Shown one piece after another: positions 53,822 to 63,545 of a DNA stretch of 64,000 nt. The stretch is from Paenibacillus oryzae (lineage in GTDB: Bacteria; Bacillota; Bacilli; Paenibacillales; Paenibacillaceae). The stretch spans positions 1-64,000 of the forward strand of contig NZ_LYPA01000065.1 of assembly GCF_001675045.1 (NCBI RefSeq). Direction: 5' to 3'. Each line of letters opens with the position of its first letter. Position 1 is the first letter of the stretch. Both the position numbers and the translations under genes were made by a program. The notes under the pieces were generated by a model. It saw only the letters and a list, made by a program, of their open reading frames with translations. It was not told the origin of the DNA and ran no database searches.

Positions 53822-55243
53822 ATGAAAAAACAAGGCTTAAATCCTTATTTGCCCTCCTGGGAATACATTCCCGATGGAGAGCCTTATGTTTTTGGCGATC
53901 GGGTTTACGTATACGGCTCCCATGATCGCTTTAACGGTTATGCGTATTGCCTGAATGACTATGTCTGCTGGTCGGCCCCGGTTGATGATTTGGCGGATTG
54001 GCGCTATGAAGGAGTTATTCTGAGGGCGGAGGACGTAGAAAACAATGAGGACCGGGATAGCTGCCTGTATGCCCCGGATGTGGCACAAGGCGGGGATGGA
54101 CGATACTACTTGTATTATGTAGACAGCAAACGCTCCATTGTTTCGGTGGCGGTATGCGATACGCCTGCGGGAGACTATCAGTTTTATGGCTACGTTCAAT
54201 ACCCGGACGGAACGCGCCTGGGCAATCGCGAAGGAGATGAGCCCCAATTTGACCCTGGCGTATTGCGCGAGGGGGATCGCACCTATCTGTATACCGGCTT
54301 TTGCTCCAGAGGAGACCGGTCGCGCAGCGGGGCGATGGCAACGGTGCTTGGTCCCGATATGCTGACGATTATCGAAGCCCCCGTTATTGTTGTGCCAAGC
54401 GAGCCTTACAGCGAAGGAAGCGGCTTTGAGGGCTACGAGTTTTTTGAAGCGCCGTCCATAAGGAAGCATGGAGATACGTATTATTTGATCTATTCCTCCA
54501 TTTCGATGCATGAGCTATGTTACGCAACCAGCAAGCATCCTACCCGGGATTTTAAATACGGCGGCGTCATTGTCAGCAACTGCGATATGCATATCGACTC
54601 CTATAAGCCTGCTGCGAAGCCAATGTTTTACGGGGGGAATAATCACGGCAGCATCATTGAAATTGGGGGGCAATGGTATATCTTCTATCATCGGCATACC
54701 AATGGAACCAACTTCAGCCGTCAAGGCTGCCTTGAGAAAATTGAAATTTTGCCGGACGGAACCATTCCGCAGGTTGAATTGACCTCATGCGGCCCTAATG
54801 ACGGCCCGCTTGAAGGCTTGGGCGAATATCCGGCTTATCTGGCATGCAACTTGTTCTGCGATGAGGAATCGGTATATACCGACTTCAGCGCCTCCTGGAT
54901 GAACAACCAGTTCCCCAAAATAACGCAGGACGGCAAGGACGGAGACGAGGAGATCGGGTATATTGCCAATATGAAGCATTCCGCGACCGCCGGCTTCAAA
55001 TATTTTGACTGCAACGGTATTTCAAGAGTCAGCATCAAATCGCGCGGTTACGCACATGGGGAGTTTGAGGTGAGGACGGCCTGGGATGGGCCAGCGCTTG
55101 GCAAAATCCCGATTCACTTCTCCAATGTCTGGAAGACATATGCCGCCGATATCGTCATACCGGATGGAATAAATGCTTTGTATTTTACCTTTACGGGGCA
55201 AGGGAGCGCAAGCTTTGCTTCCTTCACCTTTGAGCAGCGATAA
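53822..55243 (+). CDS. GH43 glycoside hydrolase with C-terminal CBM-like domain
   Basis: A 473-residue enzyme without signal peptide. It opens with the family phrase NPYLPSWEYIPDGEPYVFGD; later blocks are SCLYAPDVAQGGDGRYYLYY and YEFFEAPSIRKHGDTYYLIY, the last holding the candidate general-acid Glu. The final ~125 residues (from about 345) look like a carbohydrate-binding beta-sandwich (CBM6-like). GAGGAG lies 8 bp before the ATG at 53822; the ATG at 53816 is too close. It follows the first GH43 gene by 31 bp and should be co-transcribed and cre-controlled with it. A terminator follows. Confidence 0.85.
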   Translation: MKKQGLNPYLPSWEYIPDGEPYVFGDRVYVYGSHDRFNGYAYCLNDYVCWSAPVDDLADWRYEGVILRAEDVENNEDRDSCLYAPDVAQGGDGRYYLYYVDSKRSIVSVAVCDTPAGDYQFYGYVQYPDGTRLGNREGDEPQFDPGVLREGDRTYLYTGFCSRGDRSRSGAMATVLGPDMLTIIEAPVIVVPSEPYSEGSGFEGYEFFEAPSIRKHGDTYYLIYSSISMHELCYATSKHPTRDFKYGGVIVSNCDMHIDSYKPAAKPMFYGGNNHGSIIEIGGQWYIFYHRHTNGTNFSRQGCLEKIEILPDGTIPQVELTSCGPNDGPLEGLGEYPAYLACNLFCDEESVYTDFSASWMNNQFPKITQDGKDGDEEIGYIANMKHSATAGFKYFDCNGISRVSIKSRGYAHGEFEVRTAWDGPALGKIPIHFSNVWKTYAADIVIPDGINALYFTFTGQGSASFASFTFEQR

Positions 55244-55252
55244 AGGAAAGCC

Positions 55253-55277
55253 GACAGCCGCAAGGCTGTCTTTTTTT
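55253..55277 (+). terminator. Intrinsic terminator
   Basis: GACAGCC/GGCTGTC stem with a GCAA tetraloop, followed by seven T. It ends the GH43 operon. Confidence 0.9.
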
Positions 55278-55387
55278 AGGTAAGCCAAGTGGGGAAGCGG
55301 AGGCTTTATTGTTTTTTTGCAGCTCTATGACGGCTTGTCGTGTAATATGAAAGTAATAAATCTATCGCTGTCAGGGAGAGTGAAGTC

Positions 55388-56239
55388 ATGATTACATACC
55401 GTTTGCTTAAGGGAACCCGCATTGAGGCGTTGCATGAAGCCTTTCTTGGCGTTTTTGCCGATTATCAAGTGAAGATGGATATGCCGCTGGACAGATTTAA
55501 AGAAATGCTTATAAGAAGGGGCTACGATGAAAACATCTCGTTCGGGGCCTTCAACGGCGAGCAGCTGGCGGGAATCGTGCTGAACGGACTGAGGAGCAGA
55601 AGCGGGGAAAGGACAGCCTATAATCTGGGTACGGGTGTTGTGCCAGAATTTCGCAGACAAGGCCTGACTAGCGAGCTGCTGCGCCTTGTAACCGCCAAGC
55701 TGCGTGCCGATTCCATCAGCCGTTATTTGCTGGAGGTGCTGGCTGACAACTCCCCGGCAATTGCGTTGTATTCAAAGCACGGCTTCCACAAGAAACGGCT
55801 GCTGAACTGTTACCGGAAGGAGCGGAGTAAAAAGGAACCAGAGTCTAATGCCTGGGTAATCCGCGAGGTGGAACGCTTTGATCCGGAGCGCTTTAAGGCC
55901 TTTCGCGATTTTGTGCCGTCGTGGCAAAATGATTCTGGAGCCATCAACGCAATTCCCGGCATTTTCCGTTACGCCGCAGTTTTTGATCGGGATGCCGTTG
56001 TTGGTTACGCCATTATGGCGCCGGGATCGGGAGAAATTCCCCAAATGGCTGTACATCCCGATTACCGGCGCCGTGGCATTGGCAACAGCTTGCTTGATTG
56101 GCTGGCCGGCGCAACGGAAGCGCCCAGAATCAGCATATTGAATGTTGACGCCGATTGTCATGCGGCCAACGCGTTTTTGGCGGCTTCCGGCTTTGAGGTT
56201 TTTGTCGTGCAGCACGAGATGGCCTGGACCCATTTTTAA
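55388..56239 (+). CDS. Tandem-GNAT N-acetyltransferase
   Basis: A 283-residue protein with two GNAT folds. The N-terminal one (about 1-145) has the acetyl-CoA loop in GVVPEFRRQGLTSELLRL. The C-terminal one (about 155-283) has AVHPDYRRRGIGNSLLDWL. Both loops keep R-x-x-G-x-G/T, so either could bind acetyl-CoA. The acceptor is unknown. GGGAGAG precedes the ATG. It is followed after 24 bp by an AraC gene and then a transglutaminase-like gene, possibly one unit. Confidence 0.85.
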   Translation: MITYRLLKGTRIEALHEAFLGVFADYQVKMDMPLDRFKEMLIRRGYDENISFGAFNGEQLAGIVLNGLRSRSGERTAYNLGTGVVPEFRRQGLTSELLRLVTAKLRADSISRYLLEVLADNSPAIALYSKHGFHKKRLLNCYRKERSKKEPESNAWVIREVERFDPERFKAFRDFVPSWQNDSGAINAIPGIFRYAAVFDRDAVVGYAIMAPGSGEIPQMAVHPDYRRRGIGNSLLDWLAGATEAPRISILNVDADCHAANAFLAASGFEVFVVQHEMAWTHF

Positions 56240-56263
56240 ACGCAGAAACGAGGCAGAGCAAAT

Positions 56264-57040
56264 ATGATGAAGCTATACGGAGCGGAGCATCACCTTATGG
56301 TGGTATCCGATGTCATTGATGCGGAGGAGCATGCTCATTCTTTTGTTCAGGCGGCTATATCCTTAGACTCCGCTTTCCAAATAGAGGTTGAGGGACAGCC
56401 CATAAGCTGCTGCGGCATTGTTCTTCAATCCAATGTTGTACATCGCCTCGGCGGGGCGGGCCATCCGCTGCTGATGCTGCTGATGGACAGCACCTCTGAT
56501 TTGGCGGCAAGCTTTAAGGAGATCATTGGGCCGAACAAATACGGACTGATTCCGCCTGAGCTGGCAAAAGCCGCCGCCGGTTTTGCTGTAAAGCATCTGT
56601 CAGACATTGAGGACGGAACAAGCTATCTGACATTTTTGGAGCAGCTTTTGGAGCAGCTGAATGTACACTATATTCAACCAGTCATTGCGGATGAGCGAGT
56701 CGGAGAGCTGATCCAGCTTATTAAAGATTGTACCGGCTCCGAGCATTCCGTAGGCCTGTATGCGGGGCAAATCGGCTTGTCCGACAGCCGTTTATCCCAT
56801 CTTTTCAAGGAAAACACGGGTATATCGCTCAGCGGCTATATTTTGCTGCACAAGCTTCAGAAGGCCTGTTACCTCATTTTTAGAGGGGTCAGCATTACCG
56901 ATGCGGCGATGTCGGCCGGCTTCGACAGCCCATCCCATTTTGCCAACGCAAGCAAACGGCTGCTGGGTATGACCGCAAAGGATATTCGTAAAGACAGCGA
57001 CTTTTTGCAAGTTTCCTGCCTGCATGAAATTGTACAATAA
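56264..57040 (+). CDS. AraC-family regulator
   Basis: A 258-residue regulator. The N-terminal ~140 residues form an unassigned sensing region with a metal- or ligand-like HAHSF segment. The C-terminal ~100 carry the double helix-turn-helix: YAGQIGLSDSRLSHLFKENTG and ITDAAMSAGFDSPSHFANA. It lies between the GNAT gene and a transglutaminase-like gene with short gaps (24 and 18 bp), which suggests one operon. Target unknown. The ribosome site is weak (GAGGCAGAG). Confidence 0.8.
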   Translation: MMKLYGAEHHLMVVSDVIDAEEHAHSFVQAAISLDSAFQIEVEGQPISCCGIVLQSNVVHRLGGAGHPLLMLLMDSTSDLAASFKEIIGPNKYGLIPPELAKAAAGFAVKHLSDIEDGTSYLTFLEQLLEQLNVHYIQPVIADERVGELIQLIKDCTGSEHSVGLYAGQIGLSDSRLSHLFKENTGISLSGYILLHKLQKACYLIFRGVSITDAAMSAGFDSPSHFANASKRLLGMTAKDIRKDSDFLQVSCLHEIVQ

Positions 57041-57058
57041 TTGCAGGAGGTGCTTGAT

Positions 57059-57757
57059 ATGAAAGCATACACAAAGGAAACGAACCTGCTGAACTATTCT
57101 GATTCCGCTATTCAGATATTGATCAAAAGCCGGGGGTGGGATCGCCTGCCCGTTAAGGAGCAAATCCTTGGCATATACAACTACGTCCGCGACGAAATTT
57201 TGTTCGGATACAACAGGGCGGACGATATTCCCGCATCAGAGGTATTAAAGGATGGTTATGGCCAATGCAACACCAAGGGCGTATTGTTTATGGCCTTGCT
57301 AAGAGCTGTAGGCGTGCCTTGCCGCATGCATGGCTTTACGATCCACAAAAGCTTGCAGAAGGGAGCGATGACGGGCTGGTATTATCTTCTGTCGCCCCGT
57401 GAAATATTGCATAGCTGGGTGGAAGTGAAGTACCAGGGCAAATGGCTGAATATTGAAGGGTTTATTCTGGATCTTTCTTATCTGAACAAGCTCCAGCAAA
57501 AATTTAAACAGTGTACGGGTTCATTTTGCGGGTACGGCGTTGCAACGGACAATTTTCAAAATCCGGCGATTTTTTGGAACGAAAACGATACGTATGTGCA
57601 AAAGGAGGGCATCGAGCGCGACTTTGGCCTGTTCGATAGCGCCGACGACTTTTTCAATCAACACCGGCAAGGCTTGGGCCCGCTCAAAAGAGCCATTTTT
57701 AGCTCAATTGTCCGGCATCTTATGAATCGAAACGTTGGGCGGATCAGAAGGGGCTGA
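57059..57757 (+). CDS. Transglutaminase-like cysteine protein
   Basis: A 232-residue soluble protein with a transglutaminase-like core. The candidate catalytic Cys70 is in DGYGQCNTKG, the His118 in ILHSWVEV, and the third acidic residue is in LNIEGFILD. These proteins can act as proteases, amidases or transamidases; no signal peptide is present. The ATG at 57059 has AGGAGG 8 bp upstream. It follows the AraC gene by 18 bp. Confidence 0.8.
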   Translation: MKAYTKETNLLNYSDSAIQILIKSRGWDRLPVKEQILGIYNYVRDEILFGYNRADDIPASEVLKDGYGQCNTKGVLFMALLRAVGVPCRMHGFTIHKSLQKGAMTGWYYLLSPREILHSWVEVKYQGKWLNIEGFILDLSYLNKLQQKFKQCTGSFCGYGVATDNFQNPAIFWNENDTYVQKEGIERDFGLFDSADDFFNQHRQGLGPLKRAIFSSIVRHLMNRNVGRIRRG

Positions 57758-57871
57758 ATGATGCAAAGGTTGAAACAAATGTGAGACACCCATTCCTCGC
57801 TCGCTATATTACACTATTCTGGAGTGTCCATCATCCGTTATGAAGGTAACGGTCCAAAGGAGAAATTCAGA

Positions 57872-60800
57872 ATGTGTAGTTGGTCAGTGAAAAGGAGGCT
57901 TGCGGCGCTGCTTTTATTTTCAATGATGCTGGGCTGCTTCCCTGCGGGCATTTTTGTAGCAAAAGCAGCCGAGGGCGCTCGTCCTGCAGAGCTGGAAGGT
58001 CAGGTTTTGGTTGGAACGGCCGAGGAGTTAAATTATGTGACTCGGAATGGTGAGGATTATCTGGACCGGCAAATCCGGTTGACCGGCGACATTGATTTAT
58101 CGGGCTATCAATGGGTGCCGCTAGGTAGCGATAGCGCTCCCTTCAGCGGTGTTTTTGATGGTCGGGGACATCAAATTACAGGCGTCTCCATTACTGCAGG
58201 GTCCTTGACCTCGGTGGGCTTCTTCGGAGTCGTGACCGGCGTCATTCAAAATTTGAGTGTTACAGCGCAGGTCTACAGAGGCGGAAAATATACTGGAGCA
58301 TTGGTGGGTTATTTAAACGGCGGGAGTGTTATCTCCTCCAATGTCCAAGGCAGCGTAACAGGCGGAGACTCTATGGATGCAAGTGTAACGGGCGGGCTGG
58401 TCGGTATAGCTCTTTCAGATTCGCTCATTAGCGGTTCTTATTCATCCGTTTCAGTCAAGGGCGGCGTATCGCCGAATCAGCATGTGGGCGGGTTAATTGG
58501 CTCTCAAGGCGCCGGTCTGATTCAAAATTCATATTCAACTGGCGATGTCACCTATCCTGAAAGCAATATGTTTAATTATGCAGGCGGCTTGGCCGGACAG
58601 GTCGTTTATGGAACGATTGCCAATAGTTATTCAACAAGCTTTGTTTCATCTGCGGGAGCTTCCTTTTCTAGCAGTCTTGGAGGACTTGTTGGCATAATGG
58701 CATTTAGTGGAACAAGCGCCAGCGGCTCCATTAAATCTTCGTTTTTTGATCTTCTAACAACGGGACAACTTAACGGTGCAGGGCACAGCGGGGACTTTCC
58801 AGGGCTGACAGGGCTTACATCCTCCGAAATGAAGGAGGAAAGCTATTATGGAGCCGACTGGAGTTTTTCTGAAATATGGGCAATTCATGCTGACGTAAAT
58901 GATGGCTATCCCTATTTGCGTCCTGATCTATTGACGCGTGAACTACCGCGCGCAATAAGGGATATTCCTTATTTGTTTACACTGGAAGCAAGAGATGGAG
59001 CAGGATCGGGCTTGAGCTGGAGCGCCGAAGGGCTTCCTCCTGGGCTGGCGCTCATGGACGAGGGCGTAATACAAGGCATTCCTTTGCAGGGCGGCCTTTA
59101 TCAGGTTGAGCTTACAGCAACGGATGCAGGTGCTAAAACGGCAAGCGTTGCTTTACAGCTTCATGTTGATGAAGCAGCCCCGGATATTGCAGGCTTATCA
59201 ATTGGTCCCGGCACCATGTTTGGTTCAACAAAAGCCGTAGCGGATATGGATAATCCAGCGTATTCCTTTGCTTATTGCTTGGGTGCAGGTCCTGGGAGCA
59301 GACCGCTGCTGGGAGATGAGTTGCCTGCCGATGCCGGGCCGTATTTGCCTGGCGCTGATATAACTGGCGTTAAAGCCGGACAATTTTTACAGCTCTTCGT
59401 AAGCAATGAGAATGGACAAGTTCAGTCGTGGAGCAGTATCCAGCTTGTTGAATCGCATATACAGCAGGTTCGTTTTGTGAGTTCAATATCGCTTGAACCA
59501 GCTGAATTATTGCTTGTCAAGGACGGCCCGCCAGGAAGACTAACGGTGGTTGCGGAGCCTGAGGATGCTACAAATCAGAACGTTATATGGAGCTCAAGTC
59601 ATCCGGAAATTGCCTCCGTGATGCAGAACGGAGAGATTTTGCCCCTGTCGGAGGGGATGGCAGTTGTTACGGCTGTCTCGGAGGATGGAGGTTATACAGC
59701 CTCGGCAACAATAAAGGTGCAGACAACTCCCCCGATTGTGGGGGGACTTGCTGGAACAGTGCTTGGAGCAGGAGCGGAACCGCTCTCAGGTGCGGAAATA
59801 CAGTTGGGAGCGCTTAATACAGAAACCGACAATATGGGGAAATTCGAGCTGGCAAATGTAGCGCCAGGAAAATATGAGCTGGTTGTGAAGGCTGCTGGCT
59901 ATAAGCCTTATTCCGCAACTATTGGGATCAAAGCTGGTGAAACAATCCAACTGGATAGTGTTGAACTGATCCCTGTCCAGGCTCCCGGATCAACGACGGT
60001 GTGGCTTGCTCCGCCGGCTGTTGACACTAATAAGGATACGGTATCCGTTTCTATTAACGGGCATCCTGTCAAAGCTGCCAGCCTGAGCGAAAGAGAGGGC
60101 GGACAGTCGGTTTTGCGGGTTTTGCTGGACAAGGACCTGATTGAATCGAGGCTTGATGTACCGGGCGACTTGATCATTAACATTGGCACGGAATCACCCG
60201 TTATAAAGGTCGATTTTCCAGCAGAAGCGCTCTATGTCTTTTATCAATTCAAGCCGGATCATCTCATTCGCGTGAGCGTCAATGGCGCAAGCAGCAGCTT
60301 GCCTATGCCTGCTCTGAAGGATAGTTCAGAACATTCGACGATAACGGCAGCTATAAGCCGGTTACCGGAGGCTGCTCGAAACGAGCTGGAATCGGCATTG
60401 GCGCTGCAGGGCTTTACTATGCTGACGGAGCCCGTAGGCTTCTCTTTCTATAGAGATGGTAAAGCAATCACATTGAAAAACGGACATTATCTGGAGCAGA
60501 GCATTCCGATAACTGCCGATATTCGGAAAAAATTCTCCGTTGTTGTACGAGTGGACCACGCCGGGCGTCCGTATTTTGTACCTTCCTTATGGGGAACGGA
60601 CAGCGCAACTCTCTATACAGCAACAAGCGGGTGGTTTACCGTGCTTCATTACAAGCCTGTCTTTACAGATATTCAGGAGCATTGGGCGCGAAACGACATT
60701 GAGCTTCTGGGGAGCAAACTTATTGTAGACGCGGGGGATATGCCTGATTTTCAACCGGACCGAGGAATAACCCGTGCCGAATTTGCCGCCATGCTTGTAC

Positions 60801-61225
60801 GTGCGCTGGGCCTCGAGGAACTTCCGACATTGTCTTCCTTTTCAGATACGGAAATGTTTCCGGAATATAAACAGTTTGGGGGAGCAATCAACGCGGCCAA
60901 TGCGGCTGGCCTGATTCAAGGCTATGATGACGGTACGTTTAGACCCCATGTTATCGTTACACGAGAGCAGATGGCGGTCATGCTGGCAAGAGCCATTGAA
61001 TATACGGCTGGCGAGCTTTCGAAGCCGGATTTGTCAGAGCTGGAGGTGTTTAGCGACCACGCAGCTATGTCCGAATGGGCCAAAGCCGCAATGGCTCAGC
61101 TTCTGGCAGCGGGCATAATAGAGGGTGTGGGAGATGGGAGCTTTTCTCCGCGGAGCTATGCTACGCGAGCGCAAAGCGCAGTTTTGCTGGCAAGGCTGCT
61201 GCGTCACTTGACATTCATCAATTGA
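57872..61225 (+). CDS. Large SLH-anchored surface protein with GLUG, Ig-like and CarbD domains
   Basis: A 1,117-residue exported protein. Signal peptide (RRLAALLLFSMMLGCFPAG, cut near AKAA). About 120-295: GLUG-type repeats (GALVGYLNGGSVISSN, GGLVGI). About 350-430: a putative Ig fold (GLSWSAEGLPPGLAL). About 540-617: Big_2-like domain. About 623-700: carboxypeptidase-regulatory-like domain (AGYKPYSATIGI). Three SLH domains from about 930 to the end (FTDIQEHWARNDIELL, RGITRAEFAAML, YATRAQSAVLLARL) would bind pyruvylated cell-wall polymer. Start at 57872 (AAAGGAG 8 bp upstream). Probably an adhesin or envelope protein; no enzyme motif is seen. A terminator follows. Confidence 0.9.
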   Translation: MCSWSVKRRLAALLLFSMMLGCFPAGIFVAKAAEGARPAELEGQVLVGTAEELNYVTRNGEDYLDRQIRLTGDIDLSGYQWVPLGSDSAPFSGVFDGRGHQITGVSITAGSLTSVGFFGVVTGVIQNLSVTAQVYRGGKYTGALVGYLNGGSVISSNVQGSVTGGDSMDASVTGGLVGIALSDSLISGSYSSVSVKGGVSPNQHVGGLIGSQGAGLIQNSYSTGDVTYPESNMFNYAGGLAGQVVYGTIANSYSTSFVSSAGASFSSSLGGLVGIMAFSGTSASGSIKSSFFDLLTTGQLNGAGHSGDFPGLTGLTSSEMKEESYYGADWSFSEIWAIHADVNDGYPYLRPDLLTRELPRAIRDIPYLFTLEARDGAGSGLSWSAEGLPPGLALMDEGVIQGIPLQGGLYQVELTATDAGAKTASVALQLHVDEAAPDIAGLSIGPGTMFGSTKAVADMDNPAYSFAYCLGAGPGSRPLLGDELPADAGPYLPGADITGVKAGQFLQLFVSNENGQVQSWSSIQLVESHIQQVRFVSSISLEPAELLLVKDGPPGRLTVVAEPEDATNQNVIWSSSHPEIASVMQNGEILPLSEGMAVVTAVSEDGGYTASATIKVQTTPPIVGGLAGTVLGAGAEPLSGAEIQLGALNTETDNMGKFELANVAPGKYELVVKAAGYKPYSATIGIKAGETIQLDSVELIPVQAPGSTTVWLAPPAVDTNKDTVSVSINGHPVKAASLSEREGGQSVLRVLLDKDLIESRLDVPGDLIINIGTESPVIKVDFPAEALYVFYQFKPDHLIRVSVNGASSSLPMPALKDSSEHSTITAAISRLPEAARNELESALALQGFTMLTEPVGFSFYRDGKAITLKNGHYLEQSIPITADIRKKFSVVVRVDHAGRPYFVPSLWGTDSATLYTATSGWFTVLHYKPVFTDIQEHWARNDIELLGSKLIVDAGDMPDFQPDRGITRAEFAAMLVRALGLEELPTLSSFSDTEMFPEYKQFGGAINAANAAGLIQGYDDGTFRPHVIVTREQMAVMLARAIEYTAGELSKPDLSELEVFSDHAAMSEWAKAAMAQLLAAGIIEGVGDGSFSPRSYATRAQSAVLLARLLRHLTFIN

Positions 61226-61238
61226 TTAAGCAAGAGGA

Positions 61239-61279
61239 AGCTTTCAAAACCGCTTACAGGTGGTTTTGAAAGCTTTTTT
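61239..61279 (+). terminator. Intrinsic terminator
   Basis: A perfect 13-bp stem AGCTTTCAAAACC/GGTTTTGAAAGCT with a 10-nt loop and a T6 tract ends the SLH gene. Confidence 0.9.
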
Positions 61280-61358
61280 GTGCCGTTTGCCATTCAGTTC
61301 TCTTCTTGCAATATGAAACGGCCTATTGTACAACTGGTAATGAGGTGAGAGACTGCCG

Positions 61359-63422
61359 ATGAATGTACAATTTAAAAGACGGATAATAGGGTTTGAGACG
61401 GAAATAAAGGATGTAGCCGACTGGCTGAAAGATTCTGAATCGAAGACGGAGCTTTTCTACATTTCAGGCATCGGAGGAATCGGCAAAACGACATTGCTGC
61501 TTGAGATGGCCAAGGTCGCCAGAGGTTATGCGCCATGTGTGCTGTGGCTTGACGGGGAGGTCGGATTAACAACCTCAGGGGCATTTTTGACCACTCTGGG
61601 AATGAGTCTGGAGACAGAATACGGAAGAAAGAGAGAGGATGGGACAGTACTGCTGTCTTATCTTTTATCGGAATTATCCAGGCAACGCACCGTTTTGCTG
61701 ATTGATAATTGCGAAAATATGAATTTGCTGGAGGGCTGGCTTCTTTCAAGCTTTCTGCCGAAGCTTCAATCTGCCAATGTGCTGCTGATCTGCGCCTCAC
61801 GTAAGGAGCTTTCTCTAAAATGGCAGACCAATCCCTCTTGGTCACGCATTAAAAAGCTGCCGCTGGATGGTTTTACACGTTCCCAGGTTCATCACTATTT
61901 GGCCGGAACTGAATTTTCCGAGGAAAGGAAAAAGAAGATAGCGGATATGACGGAGGGACATCCGCTTGCCTTGGCGTTAGCCGTTGATCTTTTACTTTCC
62001 TCTCAAGGAAAGAGCGAGGGGATGTGGCGCGAGCTTCCGTCACTATTAAGCGCGGAGTTTCTTCGCGAGACCGCATCGCCAACCCTATACAACGGTTTAA
62101 CGATGCTTTCCCTGCTGCCCGTAGCCGATCAGGGAATGCTGAATGCCTTATTGGAGTATCCGCTTGAGGAGTGTGATTTTAACAGACTCGCCTCCTTGTC
62201 TTTTATCAGAGCTACGCAACACGGTGTTTCATTGCATCATGTCGTTGCAAGACTATTGCGGGAAGAGTTTGCCCGGAAGCATCCCGTGCAATTCCAGCTT
62301 GTCAGGAGCAAGGTGCTTCATCTGCTTGCGGAGCGCTTCCAACTCGCGGATCATGAATTGCAAATGAGGCTGGCTGCTCATACTCTTGAGCTCTTCCGTG
62401 AGTTTTTGCCAACGACTCATGCCTATGCGAGCTTCGGCTCTGCTTTGAGACCGGGCAAGCGAGAGGAGTTTCGCCCCGGGGACTTGAGCAGCCTGCTTCA
62501 TTTTTTAATAGCTTCCTTAAAAAAGAACGATTGGCAATCGGAACTGGTTAATGCAGCCGACTATCCGGCTTTGCTGGAGGATATTGCACAATCCTTTCCA
62601 GAAGGGCTTCTTGTAGTGCGGGATGATTTAGGGAATCCATTAGCCTTTAGCGCGGGGATATGGCTGCATACTGAAAGCTTGCCGCTGCTGGAGCGTTATG
62701 TGCCGCAGTGCAAGGCAATTTTAAGACAGGAATATGCTGCTTTATCCCGGCTGCCAAAAGAAATGTCAGACACCTTATTTGTGCTGTTGTCTGCTGTTGA
62801 TCCGGAGCAATCGTTATATCGCGCCGAGGAGTTAGGAGCGCTGCTGATGCAGCAATGGCTGATTGATATGGCTAGCGGACTGCGTGGATTGGTTGCATCG
62901 GGCGATGGACAGCTAAACGTTTTATTGTCGGAGCTTGGATTTATAGAGCTAGGAAAAATAACGGTATCCGGAAAGAGAGAATTGACGCTTTGGGAGCTGG
63001 ATTTCAGGCAAGCGACCTTTAACAAATGGGTTTATCGAATCATTGGTCAAGAGGGTGCTGCTATGAAGACATCTCTTCCATATGAGGATCAGCCGAATCG
63101 GCTAATTAACAGAAACGATATGAGGTCCATTCTTGAACACCTGCTTGAACCGGAGCTGCTGGCTAAGCTTCCAGTTATTCAGCGTCTAGGAATACCCCCC
63201 AAAAACGTAAGGACAGCGGTGCTGGATATTCTGAATGATGCTTCTCTGGCTGAACCATTGACGCAAATACAGAGAGAACTGTTGCTGGAAAGCTACATAC
63301 GCAAGCAGCAGAATAAAAATGAACTAGCTGCTTTTTTCCATATGAGCAGATCAACCTTCTATCGGCATACCCGTCTGGCTGAAACACATCTTGCTTTTGT
63401 ATTAAGCCAAAAGCTTCATTGA
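61359..63422 (+). CDS. STAND-type ATPase with C-terminal HTH
   Basis: A 687-residue cytoplasmic protein. Walker A is GIGGIGKTT (37-45), Walker B VLLIDNCE (112-118), then a sensor-1 CASR and the GHPLAL motif (winged-helix-side GxP of STAND/NB-ARC ATPases). About 390-550 contains a stretch that may be an acetyltransferase-like fold (NPLAFSAGIWLH to LLSELGFIELG), tentatively. The last ~45 residues form a helix-turn-helix (NELAAFFHMSRSTFYRHTR). It is likely a signal-activated ATPase switch acting as a transcriptional regulator. The next gene starts 123 bp later on the same strand. Confidence 0.75.
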   Translation: MNVQFKRRIIGFETEIKDVADWLKDSESKTELFYISGIGGIGKTTLLLEMAKVARGYAPCVLWLDGEVGLTTSGAFLTTLGMSLETEYGRKREDGTVLLSYLLSELSRQRTVLLIDNCENMNLLEGWLLSSFLPKLQSANVLLICASRKELSLKWQTNPSWSRIKKLPLDGFTRSQVHHYLAGTEFSEERKKKIADMTEGHPLALALAVDLLLSSQGKSEGMWRELPSLLSAEFLRETASPTLYNGLTMLSLLPVADQGMLNALLEYPLEECDFNRLASLSFIRATQHGVSLHHVVARLLREEFARKHPVQFQLVRSKVLHLLAERFQLADHELQMRLAAHTLELFREFLPTTHAYASFGSALRPGKREEFRPGDLSSLLHFLIASLKKNDWQSELVNAADYPALLEDIAQSFPEGLLVVRDDLGNPLAFSAGIWLHTESLPLLERYVPQCKAILRQEYAALSRLPKEMSDTLFVLLSAVDPEQSLYRAEELGALLMQQWLIDMASGLRGLVASGDGQLNVLLSELGFIELGKITVSGKRELTLWELDFRQATFNKWVYRIIGQEGAAMKTSLPYEDQPNRLINRNDMRSILEHLLEPELLAKLPVIQRLGIPPKNVRTAVLDILNDASLAEPLTQIQRELLLESYIRKQQNKNELAAFFHMSRSTFYRHTRLAETHLAFVLSQKLH

Positions 63423-63545
63423 ACATGTATTATTTTTTCATTTTTTATAGGACTTTTTATCCGGCTCTCGACATAAATTGCGGACATGTTAAAATAAAAA
63501 CAGATATGGACAAAATGTGAGCAAGCTGCGAAGGAGATAACAACC